A stretch of DNA of 64,000 nucleotides from Oceanicella actignis (GCF_008124525.1 NZ_VNHJ01000001.1:62001-126000); one strand, 5' to 3'; shown: positions 27,595 to 37,368, numbered from the stretch's first letter. Program-made: numbers and translations. Notes: generated by a model not told the origin, from the letters alone.

Positions 27595-30012
27595 TCAGAA
27601 CGGCACGTCGTCGGCGGCGGTGACGTAGCCCGCCACCACCTTCTTCACCCCGGCTTTCTCGAAATCGACGGTCAGCTTGTCGCCCTCGATGGCCTGCACG
27701 GCGCCGTAGCCGAATTTCTGGTGGAACACGCGCTCGCCCAGCGCGAAGGCGGGCGCGGCGCGCGCGTCGATGACCACGGGCGCGGCCGAGGGCGCCGCCC
27801 GGCGCGCCTGCATGCGCCGCCATCCGGGCGAGTCATAGGCGCCGGCGCGCGCGGCGCGCTCTTCCAGCTCCGAGCCGCGCACGACGCCGGCCAGCCCCTC
27901 GATCGCCCGCAGCCGCCCGTCGGCGCCCGCCGCGCCGCGCCCTCCCGCCACCGCCGCGCGCCCGCGCGGGCCGCCATGCAGCCCCGGCGGGGTCAGCACC
28001 TCGACATGCTCGGGGGGCATCTCGTCGATGAAGCGCGAGGGCAGGGCGCTTTGCCAGCGGCCGAACACGGCGCGGTTGGCGGCGAAGCTGACCACCGCCA
28101 GCCGGCGCGCGCGCGTCAGGCCGACATAGGCCAGGCGCCGCTCTTCCTCGAGGCCGGCAAGCCCGTTCTCGTCCATCGAGCGCTGCGAGGGAAACAGCCC
28201 GTCCTCCCATCCGGGCAGGAAGACGACGGGAAACTCAAGCCCCTTGGCGGCGTGCAGCGTCATGATCGAGACCTTGGCCGCGCCGTCTTCCTGCTCGTTG
28301 TCCATGACCAGGGCGACATGTTCGAGAAAGCCCTGCAGGTTCTCGAACTGCTCGAGCGCCTTGACCAGCTCCTTCAGGTTCTCGACCCGGCCGGCCGAGT
28401 CCGGGGCGCGGTCGTTGCGCCAGTGATCGACATAGCCGCTTTCGTCAAGGATCGTCTCGGCCAGCGCGACGTGATCGGCGCCCGCGCGCACGGCCTCGTG
28501 CCAGCGGTCGATGGCCTCGAGCAGCCGCCCCAGCGCGCCTCGCGCGCGCGCGGTCAGCCCACCCTCGGCCACCAGCGCGCGGGCCGCGTCCACCAGCGTC
28601 AGGCCGCGTTCGCGCGCGATCAGGTTCACGCTCTGCGCCGCCTTCTCGCCCAGGCCGCGCTTGGGGCGGTTCATGACGCGCTCGAAGGCCAGCCCGTCGT
28701 CGGGCGAGACGGCCAGGCGGAAATAGGCCATGGCGTCGCGGATCTCGAGGCGTTCGTAAAAGCGCGGGCCGCCGATCACGCGATAGGGCAGGCCGATGTT
28801 GAGGAAGCGGTCCTCGAAGGCGCGCATCTGGAACGAGGCGCGGACCAGGATCGCGATGCCGTCGGGCGAGACCGGCTCCATGCCGCGCGTGCCGCGGGTC
28901 AGGGCCTCGATCTCCTCGCCGATCCAGCGCGCCTCCTCCTCGCCGTCCCAATGGCCGATCAGGCGCACCTTCTCGCCCTCGGTCTCGTCGGTCCACAGGG
29001 TCTTGCCCAGGCGGCGCTCATTGGCCGCGATCACCTCGGAGGCGACGGCCAGGATATGCGGCGTCGAGCGGTAGTTGCGCTCGAGCCGGATGACCGCCGC
29101 GCCGGGAAAGTCCTGCTCGAAGCGCAGGATGTTGCCGACCTCGGCGCCGCGCCAGCCATAGATGGACTGGTCGTCGTCGCCCACGCAGCAGATGTTGCGA
29201 TGCTCGGCCGCCAGCAGGCGCAGCAGCAGATATTGCGCGACGTTGGTGTCCTGATACTCGTCCACCAGAATGTAGCGCAGCCGCCCGCGCCACAGCTTCA
29301 GCACCTCGGGATGGGCCTGGAAGATGGTCAGCACATGCACCAGCAGGTCGCCGAAATCGGCGGCGTTGAGGGTGCGCAGACGCTCCTGGTAGTCGGCGTA
29401 GAGCCGCCCGCCCTTGCCGCCGAAGGCCGCGGCCTCGTCGGCGGGCAGGTTGGCGGGCGTCCAGCCGCGGTTCTTCCAGCGGTCGATCAGCCCGGCCAGC
29501 ATGCGCGGCGGCCAGCGCTTTTCGTCGATGTTCTCGGCCGCGATCAGCTGCTTGAGCAGGCGCAGCTGGTCGTCCGTGTCGAGGATGGTGAAGTTGGGCT
29601 TGAGCCCCGCCAGCTCGGCATGGCGGCGCAGCAGCTTGGCGCACAGGGCGTGGAAGGTGCCCAGCCAGGGCATGCCCTCGACCGCGCCGCCCACCAGCGC
29701 GCCCACGCGCTCCTTCATCTCGCGCGCGGCCTTGTTGGTGAAGGTGACGGCGAAGATCTCGTTCGGGCGCGCGCGCCCCGTGCGCAGCAGATGCGCCACG
29801 CGGCAGGTCAGCGCGCGCGTCTTGCCCGTGCCCGCGCCGGCCAGCACCAGAACGGGGCCGTCCAGCGTCTCGACCGCGGCGCGCTGCTCGGGGTTCAGCC
29901 CGTCCAGATACGCGGCGTCGCCCGGCGGGCCGCCGGGCATGGCGCGTGCGGACAGGCTCTGGGCCTCGTAGCCGGCGAAGGCGTCGAATTCGTCGAAGTC
30001 GCTGCTGCTCAT
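27595..30012 (-). CDS. uvrD: UvrD/PcrA-type ATP-dependent DNA helicase
   Basis: An 805-residue superfamily 1A helicase for repair and replication restart. The Q motif LNPEQRAAVETLDGPVLVLA leads into Walker A GAGTGKTRALT (about 59-69). The DEXX box is LVDEYQDTN. Other motifs are DDDQSIYGWRGA, LERNYRSTP and VSIMTLHAAKGLEFPVVFLPG. A PcrA-like C-terminal Tudor-like end (FHQKFGYGAVQAIEGDKLTVDF) is present. ATG 30012 is the start because it precedes the first acidic stretch; longer frames cross the promoter. A GTTC-N7-GTTC site upstream suggests LexA (SOS) control. Confidence 0.95.
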   Translation of the reverse strand: MSSSDFDEFDAFAGYEAQSLSARAMPGGPPGDAAYLDGLNPEQRAAVETLDGPVLVLAGAGTGKTRALTCRVAHLLRTGRARPNEIFAVTFTNKAAREMKERVGALVGGAVEGMPWLGTFHALCAKLLRRHAELAGLKPNFTILDTDDQLRLLKQLIAAENIDEKRWPPRMLAGLIDRWKNRGWTPANLPADEAAAFGGKGGRLYADYQERLRTLNAADFGDLLVHVLTIFQAHPEVLKLWRGRLRYILVDEYQDTNVAQYLLLRLLAAEHRNICCVGDDDQSIYGWRGAEVGNILRFEQDFPGAAVIRLERNYRSTPHILAVASEVIAANERRLGKTLWTDETEGEKVRLIGHWDGEEEARWIGEEIEALTRGTRGMEPVSPDGIAILVRASFQMRAFEDRFLNIGLPYRVIGGPRFYERLEIRDAMAYFRLAVSPDDGLAFERVMNRPKRGLGEKAAQSVNLIARERGLTLVDAARALVAEGGLTARARGALGRLLEAIDRWHEAVRAGADHVALAETILDESGYVDHWRNDRAPDSAGRVENLKELVKALEQFENLQGFLEHVALVMDNEQEDGAAKVSIMTLHAAKGLEFPVVFLPGWEDGLFPSQRSMDENGLAGLEEERRLAYVGLTRARRLAVVSFAANRAVFGRWQSALPSRFIDEMPPEHVEVLTPPGLHGGPRGRAAVAGGRGAAGADGRLRAIEGLAGVVRGSELEERAARAGAYDSPGWRRMQARRAAPSAAPVVIDARAAPAFALGERVFHQKFGYGAVQAIEGDKLTVDFEKAGVKKVVAGYVTAADDVPF

Positions 30013-30020
30013 GGGGGTGC

Positions 30021-30049
30021 AATCTAGCGCCTTGCGCGCGGTTGGGAAA
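30021..30049 (-). promoter_or_regulatory. Candidate uvrD promoter
   Basis: Read on the minus strand: TTTCCC (30044-30049) as a weak -35, a 17-base spacer and TAGATT (30021-30026) as -10, a few bases before the uvrD start at 30012. The short leader would be almost free of a ribosome-binding site, so the exact start remains open. Confidence 0.35.
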
Positions 30050-30055
30050 GGTGTC

Positions 30056-30070
30056 GTTCGCGCATTGTTC
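30056..30070. promoter_or_regulatory. LexA (SOS) box before uvrD
   Basis: GTTCGCGCATTGTTC is an exact match to GTTC-N7-GTTC, the LexA site known from Rhodobacter and other alphaproteobacteria. It lies 44 bases upstream of the uvrD start and just upstream of the candidate -35. The divergent mlaE gene starts 125 bases away on the other side. Confidence 0.7.
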
Positions 30071-30194
30071 GCGCCAAATCGCGACATGGCCCGCGCGGGC
30101 GCGGGCGCGCCGGTCCGGCGGGGCTGGACCCGGAGCGCGGGGCGTGGAAACCTGCGCGCGACGCGGCGTGCGCGCCGCCGGGGAAAGGCGATCG

Positions 30195-31328
30195 ATGGAC
30201 GAGGCGCAGGCGACGATTCTGTGCGAGGGCGACGGTTCCGGGGCGCGGCTGCGCGTGCGCGGCGCGCTGACGCTGCCGGGGCTGGCCGCGGCCCGCGCCG
30301 AGCTGCGCAGGGCCTGCGCGCGGCCGGGGCTGCGGGTCGTCGAGTTCGATCTGGGCGCGCTCGAGGGGCTGGACACCGCCGGCGCATGGCTGATCGCCTC
30401 GGAGCGCGCGCGCCTTGAGCGCGCGGGCGTGACGACGCGCCTCGCCCCGCCGCCCGCGCGGCTGCGCGAGCTGCTCGAGGCCGTGACCGCCGCCATGCCC
30501 GAGGCGCCCCCGCCGCCGCCGCGCCAGGGCCTGGCGCAAAGGCTGGCGGCGCTGGGGCGCGGGGTGGAATCGGGGGCGCTGGGCGCGCTCGACGCGCTGG
30601 CCTTTCTGGGGCTGACGCTGGCGCGGCTGGGCGGGGCGCTGCTCCGGCCGCGGCGGCTGCGCATGGCGGCGCTGTTCAGCCACATGCAGCAGGCGGGGCT
30701 GAACGCCCTGCCCATCGTCACGCTGATGGGATTCCTGATCGGCGTCGTGCTGGCGTTTCAGGGCGCCACGCAGCTGCGCCGTTTCGGGGCCGAGGTGTTC
30801 GTGGTCGATCTGATCGCCATCTCGGCGCTGCGCGAGCTGGGCGCGCTCTTGACCGCGATCATCGTCGCCGGGCGCTCGGGTTCGGCCTTCACGGCGGCGA
30901 TCGGCTCGATGAAGGTGAACGAGGAGATCGACGCCATGCGCGCCCTGTCGCTCGACCCGATCGAGACGCTGGCGCTGCCGCGCGCGCTGGCGCTGCTGCT
31001 GACGCTGCCGGTGCTCAGCTTTCTGGCCATGATCGCGGCGCTGGCGGGCGGCCTGCTGATGAGCTGGATCGAGCTGGGCGTCTCGCCGGGCATGTTTCTC
31101 GAGCGGCTGCACGCGCAGACCGACGTGAAGCATTTCCTGGTCGGCATCTCGAAGGCGCCGGTCTTTGCGCTGATCATCGGCGTGGTCGGCTGCCATCAGG
31201 GATTTCTGGTCGGCGGCAGCGCCGAAAGCGTGGGGCGGCGCACCACCGCCTCGGTGGTGATCGCGATCTTCTCGGTCATCGTCGCCGACGCGCTGTTCTC
31301 GGTCTTCTTCGCCGAGCTGGGCATATGA
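30195..31328 (+). CDS. mlaE: MlaE-type permease with fused N-terminal STAS domain
   Basis: A 377-residue protein. Residues 1-95 resemble a STAS (MlaB-like) domain (VRGALTLPGLAAARAELR, VVEFDLGALEGLDTAGAWLIAS). Residues 130-377 are an MlaE/YrbE permease with five to six membrane segments and the conserved region LRELGALLTAIIVAGRSGSAF and GSMKVNEEIDAM. It forms the membrane part of an ABC system that moves phospholipids between inner and outer membrane. The start at ATG 30195 follows gggaaaggcg. In E. coli MlaB is a separate protein; the fusion is common in alphaproteobacteria. It overlaps mlaF by four bases. Confidence 0.92.
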   Translation: MDEAQATILCEGDGSGARLRVRGALTLPGLAAARAELRRACARPGLRVVEFDLGALEGLDTAGAWLIASERARLERAGVTTRLAPPPARLRELLEAVTAAMPEAPPPPPRQGLAQRLAALGRGVESGALGALDALAFLGLTLARLGGALLRPRRLRMAALFSHMQQAGLNALPIVTLMGFLIGVVLAFQGATQLRRFGAEVFVVDLIAISALRELGALLTAIIVAGRSGSAFTAAIGSMKVNEEIDAMRALSLDPIETLALPRALALLLTLPVLSFLAMIAALAGGLLMSWIELGVSPGMFLERLHAQTDVKHFLVGISKAPVFALIIGVVGCHQGFLVGGSAESVGRRTTASVVIAIFSVIVADALFSVFFAELGI

Positions 31329-32104
31329 GCGGCGCGGCGCAAAACATCATCGAGGTCCGCGGCCTGCGCACGCAGTTCGGCGCGCAGGTGGTGCATGACG
31401 GGCTGGATCTGGACGTGCGCCGGGGCGAGGTTCTGGGGGTGGTCGGCGGCTCGGGCACCGGCAAGTCGGTGCTGCTGCGCACCATCATCGGGCTGAACCG
31501 CCCGGCGGCCGGTTCGGTGCGGGTGCTGGGGGTGGACATGCTGCGCGCCCCGCGCGCCGAGCGCGCCCGCGTCGAGCGCAGCTGGGGGGTGCTGTTCCAG
31601 AACGGGGCGCTGTTCTCGTCGCTGACGGTGCAGCAGAATGTCGAGGCGCCCTTGCGCGAGGCGCGCGATCTGGGCCTGGACGACGCCGACATCGCCGAGC
31701 TGGCGCGGCTGCGCATCGCGATGGCCGGGCTCGCCCCCGGCGCGGCGGCCAAGATGCCGGCCGAGCTGTCGGGCGGCATGCGCAAGCGCGCCGGGCTGGC
31801 GCGGGCGCTGGCGCTCGATCCGCAGATCCTGTTCCTCGACGAGCCGACCGCCGGGCTGGACCCGATCGGCGCGGCGGCCTTCGACCAGCTGATCGGCCGG
31901 CTGCAGCGCGCGCTGGGGCTGACGGTGTTCATGGTCACGCATGACCTCGACAGCCTGAACGCCGTATGCGACCGCATCGCCGTGCTGGCCGAGCGGCGCG
32001 TGCTGGCGGTGGGCACGATGGAAGAGATGCTTGCCGTCGACCATCCCTGGGTGCGCGAGTATTTCCACGGTCCGCGCGCGCGCGCCGCGCTGCGGGCCGG
32101 ATGA
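31325..32104 (+). CDS. mlaF: MlaF-type ABC transporter ATP-binding protein
   Basis: A 259-residue ATPase of the Mla phospholipid transport complex. Walker A GGSGTGKSVLLRTI (about 43-56), Q loop LFQNGALFSSLTV, signature LSGGMRKRAGLARAL and Walker B ILFLDEPTAGLDPIGA are all intact. The GMRKR form of the signature is the MlaF type. It starts in an ATGA overlap with mlaE and is followed by the MCE gene after 19 bases. Confidence 0.94.
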   Translation: MSGAAQNIIEVRGLRTQFGAQVVHDGLDLDVRRGEVLGVVGGSGTGKSVLLRTIIGLNRPAAGSVRVLGVDMLRAPRAERARVERSWGVLFQNGALFSSLTVQQNVEAPLREARDLGLDDADIAELARLRIAMAGLAPGAAAKMPAELSGGMRKRAGLARALALDPQILFLDEPTAGLDPIGAAAFDQLIGRLQRALGLTVFMVTHDLDSLNAVCDRIAVLAERRVLAVGTMEEMLAVDHPWVREYFHGPRARAALRAG

Positions 32105-32123
32105 ACGCGAAAGGACGCTCGGC

Positions 32124-33845
32124 ATGGAGACCAACGCCAGATACACGCTCATCGGAGCCTTCGCCGTGGCGGGGTTTCTGGGGCTTCTGGGCTTCTTCCT
32201 GTGGCTGGCCAAGGTCGAGACCGACCGGCGCTACGCCTATTACGACGTCCTGTTCGAAAGCGTCGCCGGGCTGAACGAGGCCGGCGAGGTGCGCTACAAC
32301 GGCCTGCCCGTGGGGCGCGTGATGTCGCTGGCGCTGGACAAGGCCGACCCCGGGCGCGTGCGCGTGCGCATCGAGGTCGACGCCGCCACCCCCGTGCGCG
32401 CCGACACCCGCGCCACGCTCGAGATGCAGGGCGTGACGGGGGTGTCCTACGTGGCGCTGAGCGGCGGCAGCCCCGACGCCCCGCCCCTGACCGCGCCCGG
32501 CGCCGCCGGCGTGCCCGAGATCGTGGCCGAGAAATCCGCCGTGCAGAGCGTGTTCGAGGGCGCGCCCGCCCTTCTGGACGAGGCGCTGCGGCTGATCGGC
32601 GACCTGCGCGAGGTCGTCTCGCCGCAGAACCGCGCCGCGGTGGCGCGCATGCTGGCCAACCTGGCCGACGCGTCCGAGCGCATCGACGGCGCGCTTGCGG
32701 CGTTCGAGAAGGTGGCCGGCGCGCTGGACCAGGCCTCGGGCGCGGTCGCGGCGGTGGCCGCGCGGGCCGAGCGGCTGGCCGACGGCGCCGACGCCGCCCT
32801 GGCCGCCACCGCCGGCGCCATGGACGCGACCCGCGCCGCGGCCGAGCGCGCGCAAGGCGCGATCGACGACGCCCGCGCGGCGCTGGCCGAGGCGCGCGGG
32901 GCCTTCGCCGACGCCCGACCCGCCATCGCCGAGGCCGGCCGCGCCGCGGGCCGCATCGGGGCGGCGGCGGACATGGTCTCGGCCCAGGCGGCGGCGGCCG
33001 GCGCGGCGCTGACCGCGCGCCTGACCGAGGCCCAGGCGGCGCTTGCGCGCGCCGACGCGATGTTCCTGGCCGTGACCGAGGCCGCGCGTGGCGTCGAGGG
33101 CCTGGCGCGCGGCGAGGGCGCCGCGCTGATCGCCGACGCGCGCGCCGCGGCCGGCGCCGCCGCCCAGGCGGCCGCGCGGCTCGATGCGCTGCTCTCCGCG
33201 CAGCTGCCGCCCATGCTCGAGCAGGTGCGCGCCGCCGCCGCGGGGGTCGAGCGGCTGACCGCCTCGGCCGAAGCCGATCTGGGCGTCATGATCGGCGGCT
33301 TCGACGCCGCCGCCGCACAGGCGCGCGAAACGCTGGTTCAGGCCGCCGACACCTTCGCCAACGCCAACCGCGCCATCGAGGCCGTGACCGGCGCCATGGG
33401 CCGGGCCGAGGGCGCCATGGACGCGGTGCGCGCGACCATGGCCAACGCCGACGCCGCGCTGGCCTCGGCCAAGGGCGCCTTCGACGGCGCCGGCCGCCTG
33501 ATCGATCAGGACATGGGCGCCGTGATGGCCGACATCCGCGCCTCGACCCTGGCGATGTCCGAGGCCGCGCGCGCCGTCGCCGCGCAGGCGCCCGCCGTGG
33601 CCGAGGATGTGCGCCGCATGGTCGAGCGCGCCGCGCGCCTTGCGGCCAGCCTCGACGGCGTGGTGGCCGGCAATCGCGAGCAGATCGACGGCTTCCTCAA
33701 GGCCGGTCTGCCGCAATTCGTCCGCTTCGTGCGCGAATCGCGCGAGCTGGTCCGCAACCTGGAGCGTCTGACCGCGAAGATCGAGCGCGACCCCGCGCGC
33801 TTTCTTCTGGGCGGCCGCGCTCCCGAATTCGGGAGAGACCGATGA
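32124..33845 (+). CDS. mlaD: MlaD-type MCE protein with a long helical tail
   Basis: A 573-residue MCE protein. One membrane segment is at about 8-28, the MCE domain at about 38-118 (YDVLFESVAGLNEAGEVRYNGLPVG, ending TGVSYVALSGG), and residues 160-560 are an Ala-rich region of heptad-like helices (for example AALAEARGAFADARPAIAEA). E. coli MlaD has only ~183 residues, so this is the long alphaproteobacterial form. The tail may form an extended periplasmic needle or tunnel toward the outer membrane (inference). ATG 32124 was chosen because it directly precedes the membrane segment. Confidence 0.9.
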   Translation: METNARYTLIGAFAVAGFLGLLGFFLWLAKVETDRRYAYYDVLFESVAGLNEAGEVRYNGLPVGRVMSLALDKADPGRVRVRIEVDAATPVRADTRATLEMQGVTGVSYVALSGGSPDAPPLTAPGAAGVPEIVAEKSAVQSVFEGAPALLDEALRLIGDLREVVSPQNRAAVARMLANLADASERIDGALAAFEKVAGALDQASGAVAAVAARAERLADGADAALAATAGAMDATRAAAERAQGAIDDARAALAEARGAFADARPAIAEAGRAAGRIGAAADMVSAQAAAAGAALTARLTEAQAALARADAMFLAVTEAARGVEGLARGEGAALIADARAAAGAAAQAAARLDALLSAQLPPMLEQVRAAAAGVERLTASAEADLGVMIGGFDAAAAQARETLVQAADTFANANRAIEAVTGAMGRAEGAMDAVRATMANADAALASAKGAFDGAGRLIDQDMGAVMADIRASTLAMSEAARAVAAQAPAVAEDVRRMVERAARLAASLDGVVAGNREQIDGFLKAGLPQFVRFVRESRELVRNLERLTAKIERDPARFLLGGRAPEFGRDR

Positions 33846-34486
33846 CCCCCTTCCTTCGCCCGCCCCGCGCGGCCGCGGCGGCCGCGCTGCTGGCGCTGTC
33901 GGGCTGCGGTGGCCTTGCGGGGCTGAGCGCCGTCACCGAGACCGCGGCGCTTTACGACCTGTCGCCCAAGACCTCGTTCGACGCCGATCTGCCGCGCGTG
34001 CGCCGCCAGGTGGTGGTCGAGGAGCCCACCGCCTGGAGCTACGTCGACACCGACCGCGTCGCGGTCAAGGTCGGCCCCTACCGGGTCGAGTATTTCCCGG
34101 CCGTGCGATGGGTGGACCGGGCGCCGAAGATGGTGCAGCGACTGCTGGTCGAATCGCTCGAGAATTCGGGCGCGCTGGCGGCGGTGGGGCGTCAGGCGGT
34201 GGGGCTGAACTCGGACTACACGCTGATCGCCGATCTGCGCGAGTTCGAGGCCGTTTCCGTGGGCGGCGCGGACGAGCCCGTCGGCGTGCTCGTGCGGCTC
34301 AACGTCAAGGTGGTGGCCGAGCCGCGGGGGCTGATCATCGCCTCCGAGTCCTTCGCGGCCCGGACCCGCGCCGCCTCGAACGGTTTCGACGACGTGGCCG
34401 AGGCCTTCGACCAGGCGCTGGGCAAGGTGTTGCGCCGCGCGGTCGAGTGGAGCGTGCGCGCCATCGCCGCCGACGCCGCAGGCTGA
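33842..34486 (+). CDS. ABC-type transport auxiliary lipoprotein (PqiC-like)
   Basis: A 214-residue lipoprotein. The signal sequence MTPFLRPPRAAAAAALLALS ends in the lipobox LSGC with Cys22. The remainder resembles the ABC transport auxiliary/PqiC family, with YDLSPKTSFD, a VVEEPTAW stretch and the conserved VRLNVKVVAEP. It starts by ATGA overlap with mlaD and probably is the outer-membrane partner of the system, in the role MlaC/MlaA or PqiC has elsewhere. There is no MlaC homologue next to it. Confidence 0.85.
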   Translation: MTPFLRPPRAAAAAALLALSGCGGLAGLSAVTETAALYDLSPKTSFDADLPRVRRQVVVEEPTAWSYVDTDRVAVKVGPYRVEYFPAVRWVDRAPKMVQRLLVESLENSGALAAVGRQAVGLNSDYTLIADLREFEAVSVGGADEPVGVLVRLNVKVVAEPRGLIIASESFAARTRAASNGFDDVAEAFDQALGKVLRRAVEWSVRAIAADAAG

Positions 34487-34688
34487 GCGCGGCGGCCAAG
34501 GCCCGCGCGACGGCGCGTGCGGGCGGGGCGCGCGGCTTCGGCCCCCCGGGGCGGCCGCGCGTTCCGCCCGGGCTGAGTCGGTGTCGGGCGGGGGCGGCGC
34601 GTTCAGCCCGGGCGGGGGCCGGCGGCGGGCAGGGGCGGGCGCAAGGCTTGCCGCTTGCCGCGCGCCTCGGCCCCGATTTTCCTGCTTC

Positions 34689-34758
34689 GCAGCCCGCAGC
34701 CCGCAGCCCGCAGCCCGCAGCCCGCAGCCCGCAGCCCGCAGCCCGCAGCCCGCAGCCC
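34689..34758. repeat. Ten exact copies of a 7-bp tandem repeat
   Basis: The heptamer gcagccc is repeated ten times without error. The array lies in the 341-bp gap between the convergent lipoprotein and kinase genes. It has no spacers, so it is not a CRISPR. A 7-bp unit changes reading frame with each copy, but the array is not within a supported gene. The rest of the gap (34487-34827) holds no gene. Confidence 0.97.
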
Positions 34759-34827
34759 GCGCGGGACGCTTAGGCGGCCGGACCGCGCGCGGCGGGGCGT
34801 TTGTGTCCGCTTTTCGGGGCCCTGCGG

Positions 34828-36078
34828 TCAGCCCGCGGGATATTCGCCGCGCAGAAAGCGTTCGGCCATCGCCGCCGTGCCCTCGGCGAAGCCGGGGCCA
34901 AGCGCGCGGGCGGTGTCCGATTGCGCATGCGTGCCCAGCCAGGCCGTCAGCAGCATCCGCCGCAGCATGATCATCGCCGGCATGATCCGCCGCATTCCGG
35001 GCGGCAGGGGCGCGACGCGGGCATAGCCCTCGAGCCACGCTTCCTGCAGCGCCGGGATCCAGGGCTCGCGCTCGATGAAGCTGATCGCGGCGGCGAAGTC
35101 GTAGGCGAACCAGCCGAAGCCGCAATCGTCGAAGTCGATCACCGCGATGGCGTCGTCGCAGACCAAAAGGTTCGCAAGCCGCAGATCCGCGTGGATGAGG
35201 CCGAAGCGGTCGGCGCCGTCGCCATAGGCGGCCAGCGCGGCGCGCAGTGCGTCCGAGGCGCGCTCGAGCGCGGCGCGCGCCTCGGGCGTCAGACCCGGCG
35301 CGGCGCGCCAGTCGCCCCACAGCGCGCGCGCGCCAAGCGTCGTCTCGAAATCCCAGCGCTTGCGCGCGAACCAGTCCGGGCGCCGCCATGCGCGCGCGTG
35401 CAGATGCAGCCGCGCGGTGATCGCCCCCAGCCGCGCGAAATCGGGCGCCAGATCGGCGCTGGGCGCAGGCTCGGCGCCGGGCACAAAGGCGAAGGCGACC
35501 GCAAGGCGCGCGCCTTCGTCCGCGGGCAGCGGCGCGGCCAGACGCCCGTCGCGCCGGGCGACCGGCGCGGCCGCGCGCGCCGCGCCGTCGCGGCGGATGG
35601 CCTCGATCCAGGCCAGTTCCGAGGCGATCTCGCGCGCCGTGTGATAGCCTGGCCGGTGCACGCGCACCACCAGCGGCGCCGGCGCTTCGGGGTCCTCGGC
35701 CAGGAAGGTGGCGTTCTCGGACACGTTCAGAAGCCGCACCCGCGTGCGCGGCGACAGGCCCCATTCGGGCGCAGCGCGGCGCACGGCCTCGGCCAGCCTG
35801 GCCAGCGCATCGGGCGCATGCGCAAGGTCGGGCGGCGGCGCCTCGATGGCTGCGGAGCCGGCTTCGGGGCCGGCGTCCTGGCCGACCGGCCGCTCGGGCG
35901 CTGGCGGCGCCTCGCGGGCAGGAAGCGCCCTGTCGTCGCCCGGCGTCGCCCCCGCCGTCCCCGTCGCCCCGAGGGCCGGGAGGCCCCGCGGCGCGCGCGC
36001 ATCCACGGGCGACGCTTCGCGCCCGGCGCGTCCTTCGGCCATGGCCTCGGGGCGGCGGCGCGCGTCGCGGCCGGTCAT
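34828..36078 (-). CDS. Aminoglycoside phosphotransferase-like kinase
   Basis: A 416-residue APH/ChoK-like kinase. About 90 N-terminal residues are Ala/Pro-rich and not conserved. The kinase begins near NVSENATFLAEDPEAPAPLVVRVHRPGYH (nucleotide loop). The catalytic loop is RFGLIHADLRLANLLV with His-Ala-Asp, and VIDFDDCGFGWFAYDFA is the metal-binding region. The family phosphorylates small alcohols or amino alcohols such as choline, homoserine or drugs. Which one is unknown; the sequence gives no reason to call it a resistance enzyme. A later ATG at 36042 (MAEGRAG) is also possible. Confidence 0.8.
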   Translation of the reverse strand: MTGRDARRRPEAMAEGRAGREASPVDARAPRGLPALGATGTAGATPGDDRALPAREAPPAPERPVGQDAGPEAGSAAIEAPPPDLAHAPDALARLAEAVRRAAPEWGLSPRTRVRLLNVSENATFLAEDPEAPAPLVVRVHRPGYHTAREIASELAWIEAIRRDGAARAAAPVARRDGRLAAPLPADEGARLAVAFAFVPGAEPAPSADLAPDFARLGAITARLHLHARAWRRPDWFARKRWDFETTLGARALWGDWRAAPGLTPEARAALERASDALRAALAAYGDGADRFGLIHADLRLANLLVCDDAIAVIDFDDCGFGWFAYDFAAAISFIEREPWIPALQEAWLEGYARVAPLPPGMRRIMPAMIMLRRMLLTAWLGTHAQSDTARALGPGFAEGTAAMAERFLRGEYPAG

Positions 36079-36139
36079 CGCGTCGCCCCCGCCCCGCGCC
36101 CGAGCTGAGCGCCGGCGCGCATCCGCCCGCCCGCGCCCT

Positions 36140-36463
36140 TCAGCGCGCGCGCGCGCAGGCGGCGCATTTGACCGCGTAGGGAACCAGCTCCAGCCGCCGG
36201 TCCTCGATCCGCTCGCCGCATTCGGCGCACCAGCCGTATTCGCCCTTGTCCAGCCGCTCGAGCGCGGCCTTGATGGCGCGGATCTCCTGCAGCCCGCTCA
36301 GGCCGAGGCCCTCGAGCACCTCGTCGCCCTCGCGCTCGACGGCGCGTTCCTCGAGATCGGGCGAGGGGGTCTCGTCCAGCTCGTCCTCGATCTCGTCAAG
36401 CCGCTCCTCCAGCTCGCGCAGGCGGGTCTCGAGCTTCTCGCGCCAGTAATCGTCGTCCTTCAT
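36140..36463 (-). CDS. TraR/DksA-family zinc finger protein
   Basis: A 107-residue protein. The N-terminus is a charged coiled coil (KLETRLRELEERLDEIEDELDETPSPD) and the C-terminus a zinc finger YGWCAECGERIEDRRLELVPYAVKCAACA with four cysteines. It matches the short TraR/DksA-like proteins that act in the RNA polymerase secondary channel. The coiled-coil tip carries acidic residues but not a clear DxxDxA, so its effect may differ from DksA. ATG 36463 follows a good ribosome-binding site (aaaggacc). It is the only DksA-like gene here. Confidence 0.85.
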   Translation of the reverse strand: MKDDDYWREKLETRLRELEERLDEIEDELDETPSPDLEERAVEREGDEVLEGLGLSGLQEIRAIKAALERLDKGEYGWCAECGERIEDRRLELVPYAVKCAACARAR

Positions 36464-36654
36464 CGCGGGGTCCTTTCGGCTGCGGTCGCGGCGCGGGGCC
36501 GTCTGCGCCATCAATAGGGCGTCGCGGGCCGCGCCTCCAGCCCCAAGATGCGCGGCCGCGGCGACGAGGCGCTTGCAACCTGCGCCGCCTGGGCTAGTTC
36601 CTGAACGCGCGTCGCCGCGCCGGCGCGTCGCCCCGCGCCCATCAGGAGCCCCGG

Positions 36655-37364
<710 letters not shown>

Positions 37365-37368
<4 letters not shown>

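Noticed and set aside
34689-34758. CRISPR array
   Set aside because: The units are 7 bp, contiguous and without spacers, and no cas genes are present.
34828-36078. Aminoglycoside resistance gene
   Set aside because: The kinase family is broad; only the catalytic motifs match, and nothing in the surroundings indicates resistance or mobility.
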